The notes beneath the pieces were generated by a model. The model did not search any database, was not told the origin of the DNA, and worked only from the letters and a program-made list of their open reading frames with translations. A DNA stretch of 64,000 bases from Tritrichomonas musculus (taxonomy: Eukaryota > Parabasalia > Tritrichomonadida > Tritrichomonadidae). Positions 45,701 to 54,350 of the stretch are shown in pieces. The stretch covers positions 434,001 to 498,000 of the forward strand of contig JAPFFF010000017.1 in the NCBI GenBank assembly GCA_039105265.1, in the 5' to 3' direction. The position numbers and the translations under genes are program-made. Position 1 is the stretch's first letter. Every line of letters starts with the position of its first letter.

Positions 45701-48675
45701 TGCTGAAAAGAATCTATAAATCTGTGGATTTCATATTGTGTAACGATACAAACGAAGTTGAAAAAAGTAAAGAGGTTATTTTTAAGATATTGAAGTTCGG
45801 TATTAAATCTGACAATGAAGCTTTCGTTAACGAACTTTTTAAACTTTTTGATAACAAAAAAATTATGAAAATTTATTTTGAAAGAAATGATTATCCAATT
45901 GAAGACGAAATTCTTTCAAAATTGTCAAATGTCGCCCTATTAAATGGATGCAATTTATACATGGATAAGTTCCCTGATTACATTAGAAAAGTTTTTGCTA
46001 ATTTGAATCATAATTATTATATTAAGATATCAGAAGTTTTTGCACAAGTTTTCAGATCACCTCCTGAAAAAGTTATTGGACTAATGATAAATATCGGATC
46101 AAAGCTCAAAGTTAAATCATTGACACAAGGAAATAAGAAAAATAAAGAAATAGTTCATTTAGCAGCACAAAACTCAGCTGAAATTAAAAAAGAAAAGAAG
46201 AATCAATCGAAAGAAAAAGAAAAAGATAAAGATGATGAAAAAGCTGATTTAGATAATTTCGAAGGATATCTGGAAGAAGAAGAAGAGGAATATAATGAAG
46301 ACGAAGGAAAAACAAAGAAACCTAGTAAGAAAAATGAAAGCCAAGAACAAGAAGAAGACATTGAATTTGCTTCACTTTTTAATGATGAAAATCATTTCAA
46401 ATTCCCTAAAACAGGAATTTCAATTAGGACCTCTTTTGAATGTCTTGAGAACCTCTCTTATTGGAACATATCGAAATTAAAACTTTCTCCAAACTTTTCA
46501 TATTCATTTTATCCAAAAATGCCTTCTTATCTTCTTTATTCGCATTTTTCATTGCAGGATAAAGCAGAAGAGTCGATTGTTCATTATCTTGATGATCCAA
46601 AACTTTCACTTTCCCAAATTGATAATATAATTAGCAAGCCCAACTTTGATTCTTTCTTGAACTTTATTACAGAGAACATAAATGAGCCAGATGTTGTTCG
46701 AACGGAGCTAGAAAACATTCTTGATACGATGCAAGGGATGCTTGATAGCAGGAACTTCCTCGACTATTTAATCATTCAATCTTTAAAGTGTCCAATAGAA
46801 ATGCTTTGTAGACGATCAATGTCATTTCCACCGCATGCATTTGAGCTCAAACTATCACCAACGATTCTTCCCAAGTATCACAACTTTTATTCAAAAGTTA
46901 GAGAAACGTTTTTAACCGCTTTTTCGAATTCAAATTATATTTCTGAAATGAGCACCAGCAGCAATGAAAATAAAGCATTATCTAATCTGAAAAATAAATT
47001 TAAATCGATCCATGAAAAACATTTGTTTGAAGAGCGGTTATCGGTTGCTAACTTTTCTGGGGAAGAAATGAAATTCAATACTCAAGAAAGAGATATTGAA
47101 AGGATCATCACTGCTGTCTTCTTTTCATCACTTTCAAATGAACCTAATGAAATTATTGATGCTACCATTTCTACATTAGAAAGAGGATTGAAATTGAATC
47201 CTTCAAATGACGTATTCCTCACAATTCTGGCTGCAAAGTACGACGAAATAGACTCTGAAAAATTTGAGGGGCTTCTCAATTTAATAAAAAATATTCCATT
47301 TAGATGGTCCCCGAAGTTCATCAATTTGATCACTAAGGCTGGAAATGTTTTCAAGAGTTTATTGTCTAAAATTCATAGAGGACTTTGTATCAGTCTGGTG
47401 GAAAATGGAATCGATGTTCCTCATGATATGAAAAAATTGGTCAACAGCTATTTGGGTCCTCTTCATAATATTATTAACTCAGAAAAAGGAAAACAAATAA
47501 AAATTACAACAAAGGCTGAAAAAGAAATTCTTAGAATATTAAGAAAGAAAAATTTCACAAAGAAAGCTATCCCATCTGATATTAAGCAAGTTTTAATTAA
47601 TTATAAAGAAAATAATATTTCTGAAACTGAAACCGAAACAGAAACAGAAAAAGAAGAAGAAGAAGTGAAAAAAGTGGAAACTGAAAAAGTTAATAATGAC
47701 AGTTATAGTGAAATTATTAACGATCCATCTCTATCGTTCTTTATTACTTCATTTTTACCTTCACCCCCGCCTCCTCTTGTCGATGATAGTAATACAGCAA
47801 TTTCAATGGCATGCTATCTAAAGAAAAATGACGATAAATTTATTACGGTTACTATTTTATTAAATAACGGTTGTTCAAGAAATTATATTTTGGCACCAAT
47901 CGAAATAAGCCAGCAATATGCACTCTTCTCATCATTAATTTCAAAGATATTAATGGCAGATCAGCAATGTTATCTTCAAAGCCAAATCATTGGAAGTATG
48001 ATGTCCGCGAAATTAAAAGGTGGATTTACACTTGTTAATACTAATGACGCAGAACCTCTGTATCGAACTTTCTTGCTCAAAAAACTTTATCTAGGTGCCA
48101 AGCAACATATTAAAATTGATGAAAAGGAAAAAACAAAGAAAAATGTCGAAACTCAATATGAAACTTATAATAATGAGTTGTTTTATAACTTTTCGGGAAA
48201 AGAAAGCTATATTAAATGGTTTTATCATTTCGGATCCAGATATGCTGCCATATCTGTTATTCAATCTTTCTTAGATATACCTACTCCAAGTCCAACTGAA
48301 GTATTTATTAATGTTAAAACTGCCTCACCTATGCTTTCTTCGATTAGTACTGAATATTCATCTATGAATACACGATTTTCTTTTGTTAGGATGTGTGGGA
48401 AAATGAGGAAATTCTGTAGTAGATTTATGTTGAATGGACCTTTTCGTGATGGACTTATTTCTGCTTCAACTTGCTTTTCCGTTAATCAATATAAAGTATC
48501 TTTGTTTTTAGAATCTGTTCTTTATGAAACTAAAAAAGAGCCTTTCACATTTCTTAAGAGATGCGCTTGCCATTCGTATCATCATTCTAATTCTGAAATC
48601 ATTCAAGAAAATACTAATTATTTAATCGAAAAATCATATAATGATCAAAAAATTTTCATAATTCCTTGGCTATAA
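39781..48675 (+). CDS. TRRAP/Tra1-like pseudo-PIKK scaffold protein
   Basis: The 2,964-residue protein is the largest in the window. About 2,700 residues are helical repeats like HEAT/FAT arrays. An acidic and Lys-rich insert lies at about 2133-2197, and a second at about 2615-2645. The last 250 residues resemble the pseudokinase of TRRAP/Tra1: GGFTLVNTNDAEPLYRTF, SRYAAISVIQSFL, then RFSFVRMCGKMRKFCSRF followed by LNGPFRDGLISAS and FLESVLY. These align with the family's V-P-F-R-L-T-P and G-P-L-x-x-S-M blocks. The end (FIIPWL) is like a FATC tail. Catalytic kinase motifs (D-x-x-x-x-N, DFG) are absent, as expected. TRRAP scaffolds histone acetyltransferase complexes. It is shorter than the human (about 3,800) and yeast proteins. 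Confidence 0.65.
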   Translation: MMDDLSSNEITDHPKQQINDLIAKIQTLSNFTCFDMSIFEQIRKEFVLLPSYLVKEASQPATTTIMNITINFLQRIDYQSENSEKNKFLGNLLSLLRLMGFKASKMDPLFIDQMFSTFSAFIRICNVHLLLLVLHVFNNILENNESEPIRQKFLKYFVPSFGLRIKLLDQKFATGMNLAETNFLLQTFEFLLKLTENTYSEIQNDVTQLLSTLYHFITINLDTCSDVQNILLIQTKIIKLFITYSQFRFPNQYFNVEKATLYQLSILSHADSSYFYTIRESLYNIICILRSNPQNTNIFSQLLDKLTLFCQFSRYNHNIVDPYAIFIFTVYEGALKLQLITDQHRVHLFFYMMNILHYQNVPSFIRHNEFAQLQQHISIKGNILFLYNYSFDVDFIKSIKNLSKYFNTKNDIDSLLCAYEKTSNIGKSVLKIFKILASNLQIIFEKYRSNISSLCEVTSKYNICHTKLLITTLCDAMLFAVSFHHLLNYLSTIIPEISKTTSVNNFYEIERKMITVSNQADNNEKTYSALLNELVNIFSIMPMNFVCNIWDIFIKQLFNQKNCIKFEKSFISTFSQKSITLIPMIDSYFSFVIPQFQTYENIEYLFSVTLFVFQALNEAEIDKQISTSSQQLLHNHALRLIYIMKEDYVISIKHSSDALNLISVVIKFIDRFEEGSQFASNLINNNNFLKDICQSFQCISIHPSNILNFFDFCSSVSESSIILPYVIEILITSLDKCPNQAIPLLNKAAKKSKKAVYQHSLSPLLFQTSTYLLNRMEKSANKKILLKFLKHSTQCNESIINKIPDDIVNLKKIIFTNDKDDLEFSLILSIFVDKLKKTLIQSPKNEMLYEIVNETVISIFATEDLTFDNRKIILSLLAFILTFYEDESELVSSCLRKIISQSEGNFVVYSHIFASLCSSFKEPPHNLLSLIIQVVNSLHDFESLVNEILIISYFHLLPSKSVLETMIQTLIQNVQSDLIDPISLALLGYEYLSESSFSFAIKNEYKDDNLTTFSELGYLPKQQIEVIIFIRELLGKSSLSLSRIFNLIPSLSVFPQIILFEFISECECNDEVVSFFDRYIDDNTPMDGAQQARLVGLTMRAFPKIVSLKSDKILKLLSHLESSYLMNSSSSSNSSSISSSPPSTAAVNSCSPSSSLSSLPQFFTSSSMMTFSTGSIERQQEGNIILLLNVLLSTNPDLVTNVANYFNSVNRYLMSNNLFYRHQARIAVKKFNEINNNEIDFMINIAHKEYMHRVNFPEDIYDSTFIDFSACYEYLMVFFPIYHSQIFSTIIKYLERIENSFFSNREDSQNYLQKKPEKHKINQDIFIKSLLSLFSFFSNGMVIKILSSEGYMIKLLPFIAFVYCTFVFQRDRIFDEYILKMLEQAPKEFIEYINTSSTHQRCLEFFIIFLENEKAFEIMKDHENEITLNLNSIYQKPNLSSYSSQNNLMHKDKLPNNYYLSITAILTLFGKDVEKVQQCLLNHINLFKCDIRLFEPFLFSKIMTNFASHWPNLFLLILFNIIEADSPLLLAHCRTIFNDNVDSFDEELFDNLPYNQHSDIVNEIFCNYIICQYISKKPTSLNHFIDLINNTQSVSVTASFYLFLKKKKIISDYNDNFYDSLNLYEKSDNDKTRLKVLLYWTNFNKTSDFNKMFLYLQSFVSSYPPSEIYDCLLKLKIPKDCELPKSFFEMIPFFYYHEAVYSALFTFLSQNCENVKHFPISLKQDILMNLEYSFESQNSRARELMSLFDAVFEMIRSKNDEMLIHRCKGYITKTIAVARVNSNASRTFLKMILQNAFKIIKLYRNEEEEEENNDENENDEKVGNRLFLDEILTFFNYMLENKRTAQFFPVIAYFLPEMTELLVINDDENNAEYLLSQIVDLDNLALWPSVMRALNIISEFDNIYERIVEFRSTSLVNHSLPIIWNSSKEKSPKQIDLTIDFCSSSPKSRVDILLQNICMVYMTRNIQNSISFYLLKRIYKSVDFILCNDTNEVEKSKEVIFKILKFGIKSDNEAFVNELFKLFDNKKIMKIYFERNDYPIEDEILSKLSNVALLNGCNLYMDKFPDYIRKVFANLNHNYYIKISEVFAQVFRSPPEKVIGLMINIGSKLKVKSLTQGNKKNKEIVHLAAQNSAEIKKEKKNQSKEKEKDKDDEKADLDNFEGYLEEEEEEYNEDEGKTKKPSKKNESQEQEEDIEFASLFNDENHFKFPKTGISIRTSFECLENLSYWNISKLKLSPNFSYSFYPKMPSYLLYSHFSLQDKAEESIVHYLDDPKLSLSQIDNIISKPNFDSFLNFITENINEPDVVRTELENILDTMQGMLDSRNFLDYLIIQSLKCPIEMLCRRSMSFPPHAFELKLSPTILPKYHNFYSKVRETFLTAFSNSNYISEMSTSSNENKALSNLKNKFKSIHEKHLFEERLSVANFSGEEMKFNTQERDIERIITAVFFSSLSNEPNEIIDATISTLERGLKLNPSNDVFLTILAAKYDEIDSEKFEGLLNLIKNIPFRWSPKFINLITKAGNVFKSLLSKIHRGLCISLVENGIDVPHDMKKLVNSYLGPLHNIINSEKGKQIKITTKAEKEILRILRKKNFTKKAIPSDIKQVLINYKENNISETETETETEKEEEEVKKVETEKVNNDSYSEIINDPSLSFFITSFLPSPPPPLVDDSNTAISMACYLKKNDDKFITVTILLNNGCSRNYILAPIEISQQYALFSSLISKILMADQQCYLQSQIIGSMMSAKLKGGFTLVNTNDAEPLYRTFLLKKLYLGAKQHIKIDEKEKTKKNVETQYETYNNELFYNFSGKESYIKWFYHFGSRYAAISVIQSFLDIPTPSPTEVFINVKTASPMLSSISTEYSSMNTRFSFVRMCGKMRKFCSRFMLNGPFRDGLISASTCFSVNQYKVSLFLESVLYETKKEPFTFLKRCACHSYHHSNSEIIQENTNYLIEKSYNDQKIFIIPWL

Positions 48676-48817
48676 ATTTAAATGTATTTTAATATATTAA
48701 AAAAATAATCAATATTATCTCTCTTTTTTTATTATGTTTATTTAAGCTTTTTTGTTAATTACAAATTGTAATCAGTCAATCATGAAATGTGATTTAAAAA
48801 GGAATCACAGTAAAATC

Positions 48818-49234
48818 ATGTCCACTTTACTTAATAATTTCTTTTCTTACACTCTTAATGATGGACAAGAATTAATGATAGAACAGCCTCCGAAGCATAA
48901 TGCTGTTATTACGCAAATCTCGCTGGCGGATCCTGCAAATTTTACAAAACGAGTTACATGTTCGGCCCATGTTGAAACACTTCGAATTGATTTGCCTCAA
49001 ATAGATAGGGAAGATGATGAAGGAAATGAAAATGGTGAAAAACAAACTAAAGATTTTCAATCAATTGATTATGATTCAATCATTGCATCATTTTGTCCTG
49101 GCGATCAGTTAACAAAACAAGTTTTTTTTGGTTTTACAGATACAGATATTTGCTATTTAAAGGCAACAGGAGGTCCACTCATCGTAAGTGGCTATATATC
49201 TCCAAACAAGGTTAATTTAACAAGCTTTCAATGA
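48818..49234 (+). CDS. Nucleoplasmin-like fold protein, possible histone chaperone
   Basis: The start is placed at the ATG at 48818 (138 residues), which directly precedes the fold; an ATG at 48782 is also possible. The pattern FFSYTLNDGQELMIEQP, ITQISLADPAN, TCSAHVETLRIDLPQI, then an acidic loop, then LTKQVFFGF and GGPLIVSGYI follows the strand order of nucleoplasmin and FKBP39-type N-terminal domains, including the closing V-x-L-x-G-Y-like strand. The acidic loop (DREDDEGNENGE) is placed like the A2 tract that binds histones. No peptidyl-prolyl isomerase domain follows. The role as chaperone is inferred from fold likeness. Confidence 0.5.
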   Translation: MSTLLNNFFSYTLNDGQELMIEQPPKHNAVITQISLADPANFTKRVTCSAHVETLRIDLPQIDREDDEGNENGEKQTKDFQSIDYDSIIASFCPGDQLTKQVFFGFTDTDICYLKATGGPLIVSGYISPNKVNLTSFQ

Positions 49235-49598
49235 TTTTAAAATAAGATAATTATTCATAGATTATAAATATCAAATTTAAATGTTATTTGTTCTTTAATA
49301 TATTAATATATTTCTTAATTTTTTTAAAACTTTATATTCAAAGCTAATTTAGAAACATGATCAGTGAACAGGAGAAAAAAATATTCTTATTTTAATTCTT
49401 AATGCATGATCATTTTCTTGACTGATTTTATTGATATAATTATTTATAGAGTATAATGAAAATATTAAAATGAAAAGAATGGTGTAAATATTTATTATTG
49501 AACTCTTTGTTATGATCATTCATGAATTAATGGTGTTTTTTTTTGCATTTCCATCATTCAATGATGTTTTCAATTAATTCAATTTTTTTTAAGTATTG
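49235..49598. other. Intergenic stretch, nothing recognised
   Basis: About 360 A+T-rich bases between two plus-strand genes. TTCAATTTTTTTTAAG lies just before the next start and resembles the leader of other genes here (51735, 53120, 55029 minus). No other feature is seen. Confidence 0.4.
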
Positions 49599-50900
49599 AT
49601 GTTATATATCCTTTTTCAACTTTATCTTTCAATAGATTTATTACCACCGTTTGTCAAAGAATGGGATGATTCGATTGGTGCATGGCATTCTTTTGGTGAT
49701 GCTGCATCTGAAGATAATAAAATAATGCTAGTGCCCAAAATTCAATCAACTGTCGGGTCTCTATGGAACGATGCCATACTTCCAATATCAAATTGGTCTG
49801 TAGAATTTAATATAACAATTAACGATCCTGGCGATTTTGGTGGGTTTGCAATTTGGTATATAGACGAAATGGATGTTTTGGGGCCATTTTATGGTGGCCC
49901 TCCGACTTTTTCTGGAATTTGTATAATTGGGTCAATTAACAAAGTGGAAAATGAAAAAATATACCTAGATATTCACTGTGTTCAATCTGAAAGTGACTCT
50001 ACTGATTGGATTTCTGCAACACTTCCAAAACCGCAAGCAAGTATGTGGCTTAATGATAACGAAACTACTTTTTCTTTAATATTTGAAATTATCGAAGATA
50101 AAATTAATTTTTACTCTAGATCTAAAAATGAAAATTCTGTTAAAATTGAAAGCCAAACGGTAAAAGATAACATGTACTTTAATTATCTTGGCATTACTGC
50201 TTTAAACGACCAATATTCTACAAACATTAATATCAATAATATCAAATTTGATCCACGTGGAACTGCAAAAACAGTTGATGCCAAATTTGATATTGTGCGA
50301 ACATTATCTTCATTAGAAATAAAAAGAAATTATCCTTTTGCTCGAAAGAAAACTGAATTCCGTAGCCCGCAATTTCAATCTGTTTCACTCGATAAAGAAA
50401 TTGCCCGAAAAGTAGATGGTGATGTTACCTATTTTATTAATACAAACATATCTGATGCTTTTAAAATGATATCCAAATGTCTTGATGTAGCTCTTAGTTT
50501 AGCAACATACAAAGATTTAGATAGCATTGTTAATTCAAACTTTAATATGTTTTCTCAAAAATGGGCCAAACGTAAAATGAAATTATCAATGAATACGCAA
50601 ATAATGAACCAAACTATTGCATCAACTATGAATAAAACAGAAGCGTTAATTAACATTTTTAAGGGGACAATACATGAAAGCTTGGTTCACTCTAAAAAAA
50701 AAGCTGTTCATTTTAATGAAATTCTTGAAGAAATGAACGAAACAGAATTAATAAGCTTAGGAGAAACAATTAGTGGTACATCTTTAGGTGAATATTTAAT
50801 ATGGATATCAATTGCCGAAGTAGCTATTGCCTTTTGTCTTCTAAGTTATACTTCAAATGATGAAAAGGAGCATGATGGTAACATTTATTCACCTTTGTAA
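49599..50900 (+). CDS. L-type lectin-domain cargo receptor (ERGIC-53/VIP36-like)
   Basis: The ATG at 49599 gives a 433-residue type I membrane protein. A signal peptide is likely at residues 1-17 (MLYILFQLYLSIDLLPP). The lectin domain (about 18-225) shows IMLVPKIQSTVGSLWN, SNWSVEFNITIN and DFGGFAIWYIDE, then GPFYGGPPTFSGICIIG, which are the classic strands of the family. A spacer region contains short helices. One membrane helix lies at about 402-421 (YLIWISIAEVAIAFCLLSY), followed by a 14-residue cytosolic tail ending YSPL. The family ferries glycoproteins between ER and Golgi. The tail lacks the typical KKxx or FF export signals. Confidence 0.85.
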   Translation: MLYILFQLYLSIDLLPPFVKEWDDSIGAWHSFGDAASEDNKIMLVPKIQSTVGSLWNDAILPISNWSVEFNITINDPGDFGGFAIWYIDEMDVLGPFYGGPPTFSGICIIGSINKVENEKIYLDIHCVQSESDSTDWISATLPKPQASMWLNDNETTFSLIFEIIEDKINFYSRSKNENSVKIESQTVKDNMYFNYLGITALNDQYSTNININNIKFDPRGTAKTVDAKFDIVRTLSSLEIKRNYPFARKKTEFRSPQFQSVSLDKEIARKVDGDVTYFINTNISDAFKMISKCLDVALSLATYKDLDSIVNSNFNMFSQKWAKRKMKLSMNTQIMNQTIASTMNKTEALINIFKGTIHESLVHSKKKAVHFNEILEEMNETELISLGETISGTSLGEYLIWISIAEVAIAFCLLSYTSNDEKEHDGNIYSPL

Positions 50901-51023
50901 GAATAATAAAATTATATAATATATTATATAAAATGTATTTTAGAAAATAAATATATATTTACATATAAGCAATGAAATTAAGTTTACGTTAATTTCGTTG
51001 CATAAAAAAAAAAAATAATAGTA

Positions 51024-51734
51024 TTATATCCAATTTGTTAATCTTGAAGATACATGCCTGTGAAGATTTGATAAATGAAATGGTTTTCGAAGAATATTTG
51101 CTTCAACCATTTGTTTAATCTGAAAATTATCAATTGATCCTTTTCCTTGTTTAATTTGATCCGTAATTGAGTTTGTTATTTGCTCGGCGTATTGAGGTTC
51201 GATTTTATTTGAATTTATGCATTTGTCGACATAATTAATTAAAAATTTAATGCCATTATTTATTTTATCTTGTATATTTTTTTCGTTTTTAAGTTGAATC
51301 TTAAGTTTAGAAAGTCTTTGTTCTATAGCCTGATTAAATCTATGAGATTCTCTGAGTGAATGACGGGAACCATTCATCCAAATTGTTCCTTCATCTTTAA
51401 AATCATCGTCTTTAAAATATCTCGGTAAATCTTGGCTCATTATAAAAAGTTCTTCCGTATCTGACGCTACAAAGTCAGATTCTTCAAATGGTTCATCGTT
51501 GTTTGGTACTGCTTGCTTTTTATGTTCAACTAAAATATTTTGTCCCATATAAAATGAACGATAGAATACTTTGATTCGAGTTATTTCTTTTCTACACAAA
51601 GGGCATGCGCTGCATTGCTCACACCAGTGCTTAATGCATTTAGCGCAAAAAGTATGGCCGCAATCTACCACTCCTGAATCAGGAGAAATAGGTTCAAGGC
51701 AAATAACACAGTTCGAAGGTTTTTCTGTATCCAT
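51024..51734 (-). CDS. RING finger protein, probable E3 ubiquitin ligase
   Basis: The 236-residue protein begins with a C3HC4 RING (about residues 9-53): CVICLEPIS, CGHTFCAKCIKHW, then CPLCRKEI. All eight zinc ligands are present, and the Pro-Leu before the last Cys pair fits E2-binding RINGs. The middle is acidic. A helical region (about 130-225) may form a coiled coil. There is no membrane segment. A perfect 13-bp palindrome (CGGCA-AAA-TGCCG, 51745-51757) lies just upstream of the start. Confidence 0.88.
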   Translation of the reverse strand: MDTEKPSNCVICLEPISPDSGVVDCGHTFCAKCIKHWCEQCSACPLCRKEITRIKVFYRSFYMGQNILVEHKKQAVPNNDEPFEESDFVASDTEELFIMSQDLPRYFKDDDFKDEGTIWMNGSRHSLRESHRFNQAIEQRLSKLKIQLKNEKNIQDKINNGIKFLINYVDKCINSNKIEPQYAEQITNSITDQIKQGKGSIDNFQIKQMVEANILRKPFHLSNLHRHVSSRLTNWI

Positions 51735-51964
51735 TAAAACAAAACGGCAAAATGCCGGTTTGATTGAAATTTTCTCAAAAAGATTTGATTTACAATCTTT
51801 GAAAGGTTCTCAAAAAATAATAAAAGACAGAAAGTTACACAAAAGTCATGCGATTTTGACCTTTATTTAGCCATAACGAATAAAGCAAAATGTCATAAAA
51901 ATATGAAGAGAAAAAAACTAAATAGAAAAAAGAATCATTTTACAAATTATATAATCTATAAGCC

Positions 51965-53119
51965 TCAAAAGTTTTTTGAAAAATGAAGAAAATCAAGTAG
52001 TGCTTCAACATTTGGTATATCATTCTGTGCTTGTGGCAAAATCTTAAAATGTTTCATGCCAGGATGAACAAAAGGAGGAATTCCGACTGTTACAAAAGTA
52101 AAATTATCACCGCATATAACATTTGTTGCTTTTTCAATAGTTGTTTTAATTGGATTTATCTGATCTTCTTTTGAATTGATCATTAATTGGCCTTGGTTAT
52201 TGTATCCGCATGTATACAAATCGCCAGATTCTGTAATAAATGCTGAGTGTGATTGCCCAACAGCCATTATTTGAACCTGTTCTGGTAATGATGCTACTTT
52301 AATAAACTTGGTATTACGAGTATGACTTTGGCCTATAGCAAGTTGTCCGTAATTATTATCTCCATAGAAATAAACAGTTCCATCTTCTGACAAAAAGCCA
52401 GCAAATTGAAAATAACCAAAAATCTGACGTCCTGCAATTCCTTGTAAATCAATAATTGGTGCAAATTGAGATGAATTATTATTGAGCTTTTTGTTTCCAT
52501 AAACAACATGGTCAACTGTTAATGCAAGATTAAATTTTTTACAAGTGACAAGATCATAAACTGGTCTTGGTAAATGAACCTTTTGGCCAGCTGCTTTGGG
52601 GCTAGGCTGATAAAAGTAAATGTCACCATTTTCATCAATTGCTGCGGGTTCTTTTGTATTTCCTGTCACATAAATTAATTTTTCTTTTTCAACAATATGA
52701 TATTGTTCGTTTCGAAGTTCTTTGGAGCAATAATATAGAGTACCATCAGCGGCTAAATAGCATGTATAATACCATCCACATGCAGCCCAAACGATAGGTG
52801 CTGGCAATTGCACCTTTACTGGAGTGAAATATTCTGTTTGCTCACTTGTTCCAATAATAAATTCATGATCATCGCCAACTGCATAAACAGACCCATCTTC
52901 ATAAATGAAAACGGAATGATCATATCCGCATGCGATGCATACAAGATTTCCTCCATTGAAATTCACCTCAGTGGGAGATAGAACAAAATCAGTCCTTCCA
53001 TTTTGCCTATTTGTTGGTTGGCCATGTTCATCCAATTCAGATGGTTGAGCAACTGAAAGTTGGCCATGATCATTCAAGCCTGCTGCATATATACAAACTT
53101 TGGACGGAATCGATGCCAT
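51965..53119 (-). CDS. RCC1-repeat (beta-propeller) protein
   Basis: The 384-residue protein consists of repeats of the RCC1 type. Examples are YAAGLNDHGQLSVAQ near the start, VCIACGYDHSVFIYEDGSVYAVG, YFQFAGFLSEDGTVYFYGDN followed by YGQLAIG, and SAFITESGDLYTCGYNN followed by QGQLMI. About six blades are visible, with the middle ones weaker. A C-terminal extension (from about 350) is not of the repeat type. Such propellers act as guanine exchange factors or scaffolds; lack of other domains prevents a firmer call. It may not be the Ran exchange factor, since repeats are unequal. Confidence 0.82.
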   Translation of the reverse strand: MASIPSKVCIYAAGLNDHGQLSVAQPSELDEHGQPTNRQNGRTDFVLSPTEVNFNGGNLVCIACGYDHSVFIYEDGSVYAVGDDHEFIIGTSEQTEYFTPVKVQLPAPIVWAACGWYYTCYLAADGTLYYCSKELRNEQYHIVEKEKLIYVTGNTKEPAAIDENGDIYFYQPSPKAAGQKVHLPRPVYDLVTCKKFNLALTVDHVVYGNKKLNNNSSQFAPIIDLQGIAGRQIFGYFQFAGFLSEDGTVYFYGDNNYGQLAIGQSHTRNTKFIKVASLPEQVQIMAVGQSHSAFITESGDLYTCGYNNQGQLMINSKEDQINPIKTTIEKATNVICGDNFTFVTVGIPPFVHPGMKHFKILPQAQNDIPNVEALLDFLHFSKNF

Positions 53120-54350
53120 ATTATATTTGATTTAAAAAATTGAATTTTTATCGTCAATAGAGACTTATCAAAATTATTTTTAATTTTAAAATTCCAACGA
53201 TATTTTGCATTAAATGTATTTATTAGAAAAAATACTAGTAATTCAATTAAATTGAGTTTTTTCAGATAATAACTTTTTGGCCAAAAAGAATTACATTTGC
53301 AAAAAAGTTGTCATCTTTTGAAAAAATTAATTTTTTCACAAAAAAAATTCTTTTGTTTCAATTTGCAATTTTTTTGAAATAACTTTTTTTATTGATTACA
53401 AAAAGTATTTGCCATTTAAATATCTTTTTTAAAATAATTTTTTTTTGTGCAAATATAACTTTAAAAAATTAAAGAAATTGCTCATATTATGATTACAAAT
53501 TATTTGCAATTATTTTTAAATGCTTTTATTCATAAATTAGATGTAATTATGAGTAAAAATTGATATAACTTTATTGTTGCTGTGAGGTTTGCAGGATATG
53601 TGCTCTACAAAAATGTAAAATAGAAATAAAATATTTCAAAAGAAAAAAATTATTGTTCATAAAAGATTGCTATGATTGGTTGTCGTGCTCACATATTATT
53701 GTACTTTCTTAGAAACAAAGAAGTTGTTCTTTTTTATTTCCAAAGTTTTAGAGATAATTTTCATTCTTCTCAATTTATTAAAATATTGATAACCTTGAAT
53801 ATTTTTATTATTGGTTTTTGTAAATAGTATATTGTAATTTACGCAAAAAAAATTTGTTTTAAAATTATTTTTTTTATAACAAAAACCATTGCAAATATGC
53901 AACAACAAGTTTTTTCAAAATTATATTTATTTTTGAAATAAATCAATTTATTCAAAATTTTATCGATTTTTTGTTTTCACTTCAAAATAATCGTAAAAAA
54001 TTGGTATTTTAAAAAACAAATATTTTTTTAAATAGAGATTTCTTTGGCGTTTTTTCAGGATTTTTTAAAATTAAATTGTTTTTAATATATAAATCATGGA
54101 ATTTTAAAAAAGCTAAGACTTTTTCCTTAGTCTCTAATATTTACAAAATTTTAGGAAATGTATACAATTTTTGAAGATATGAAAATCCAAATAATGTTAC
54201 CATAAGATTTAATACGAAACATAAGTATACCTCAAATAAAACCAAATTTGCTTATTTGGAAGACTTTATAAAATTATATTGGTAATTAAAAAAAAAACGA
54301 TATTTCAACATATAATCTTTTTAAAATTAATTATGAAATGAAAAAAATGT
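53120..54350. other. Gene-free, extremely A+T-rich stretch
   Basis: About 1.2 kb between the start of the RCC1 gene and the end of the proteasome gene. It is dominated by A and T runs. It contains a 16-bp perfect palindrome CTTTTTGGCCAAAAAG (53273-53288). A 70-codon minus-strand frame at about 53696-53908 has biased composition and is probably not a gene. No RNA gene was recognised. Confidence 0.5.

Noticed and set aside
53696-53908. 70-codon minus-strand frame in the gene-free stretch
   Set aside because: Composition follows the local A+T bias, there is no initiator and no likeness to any family.
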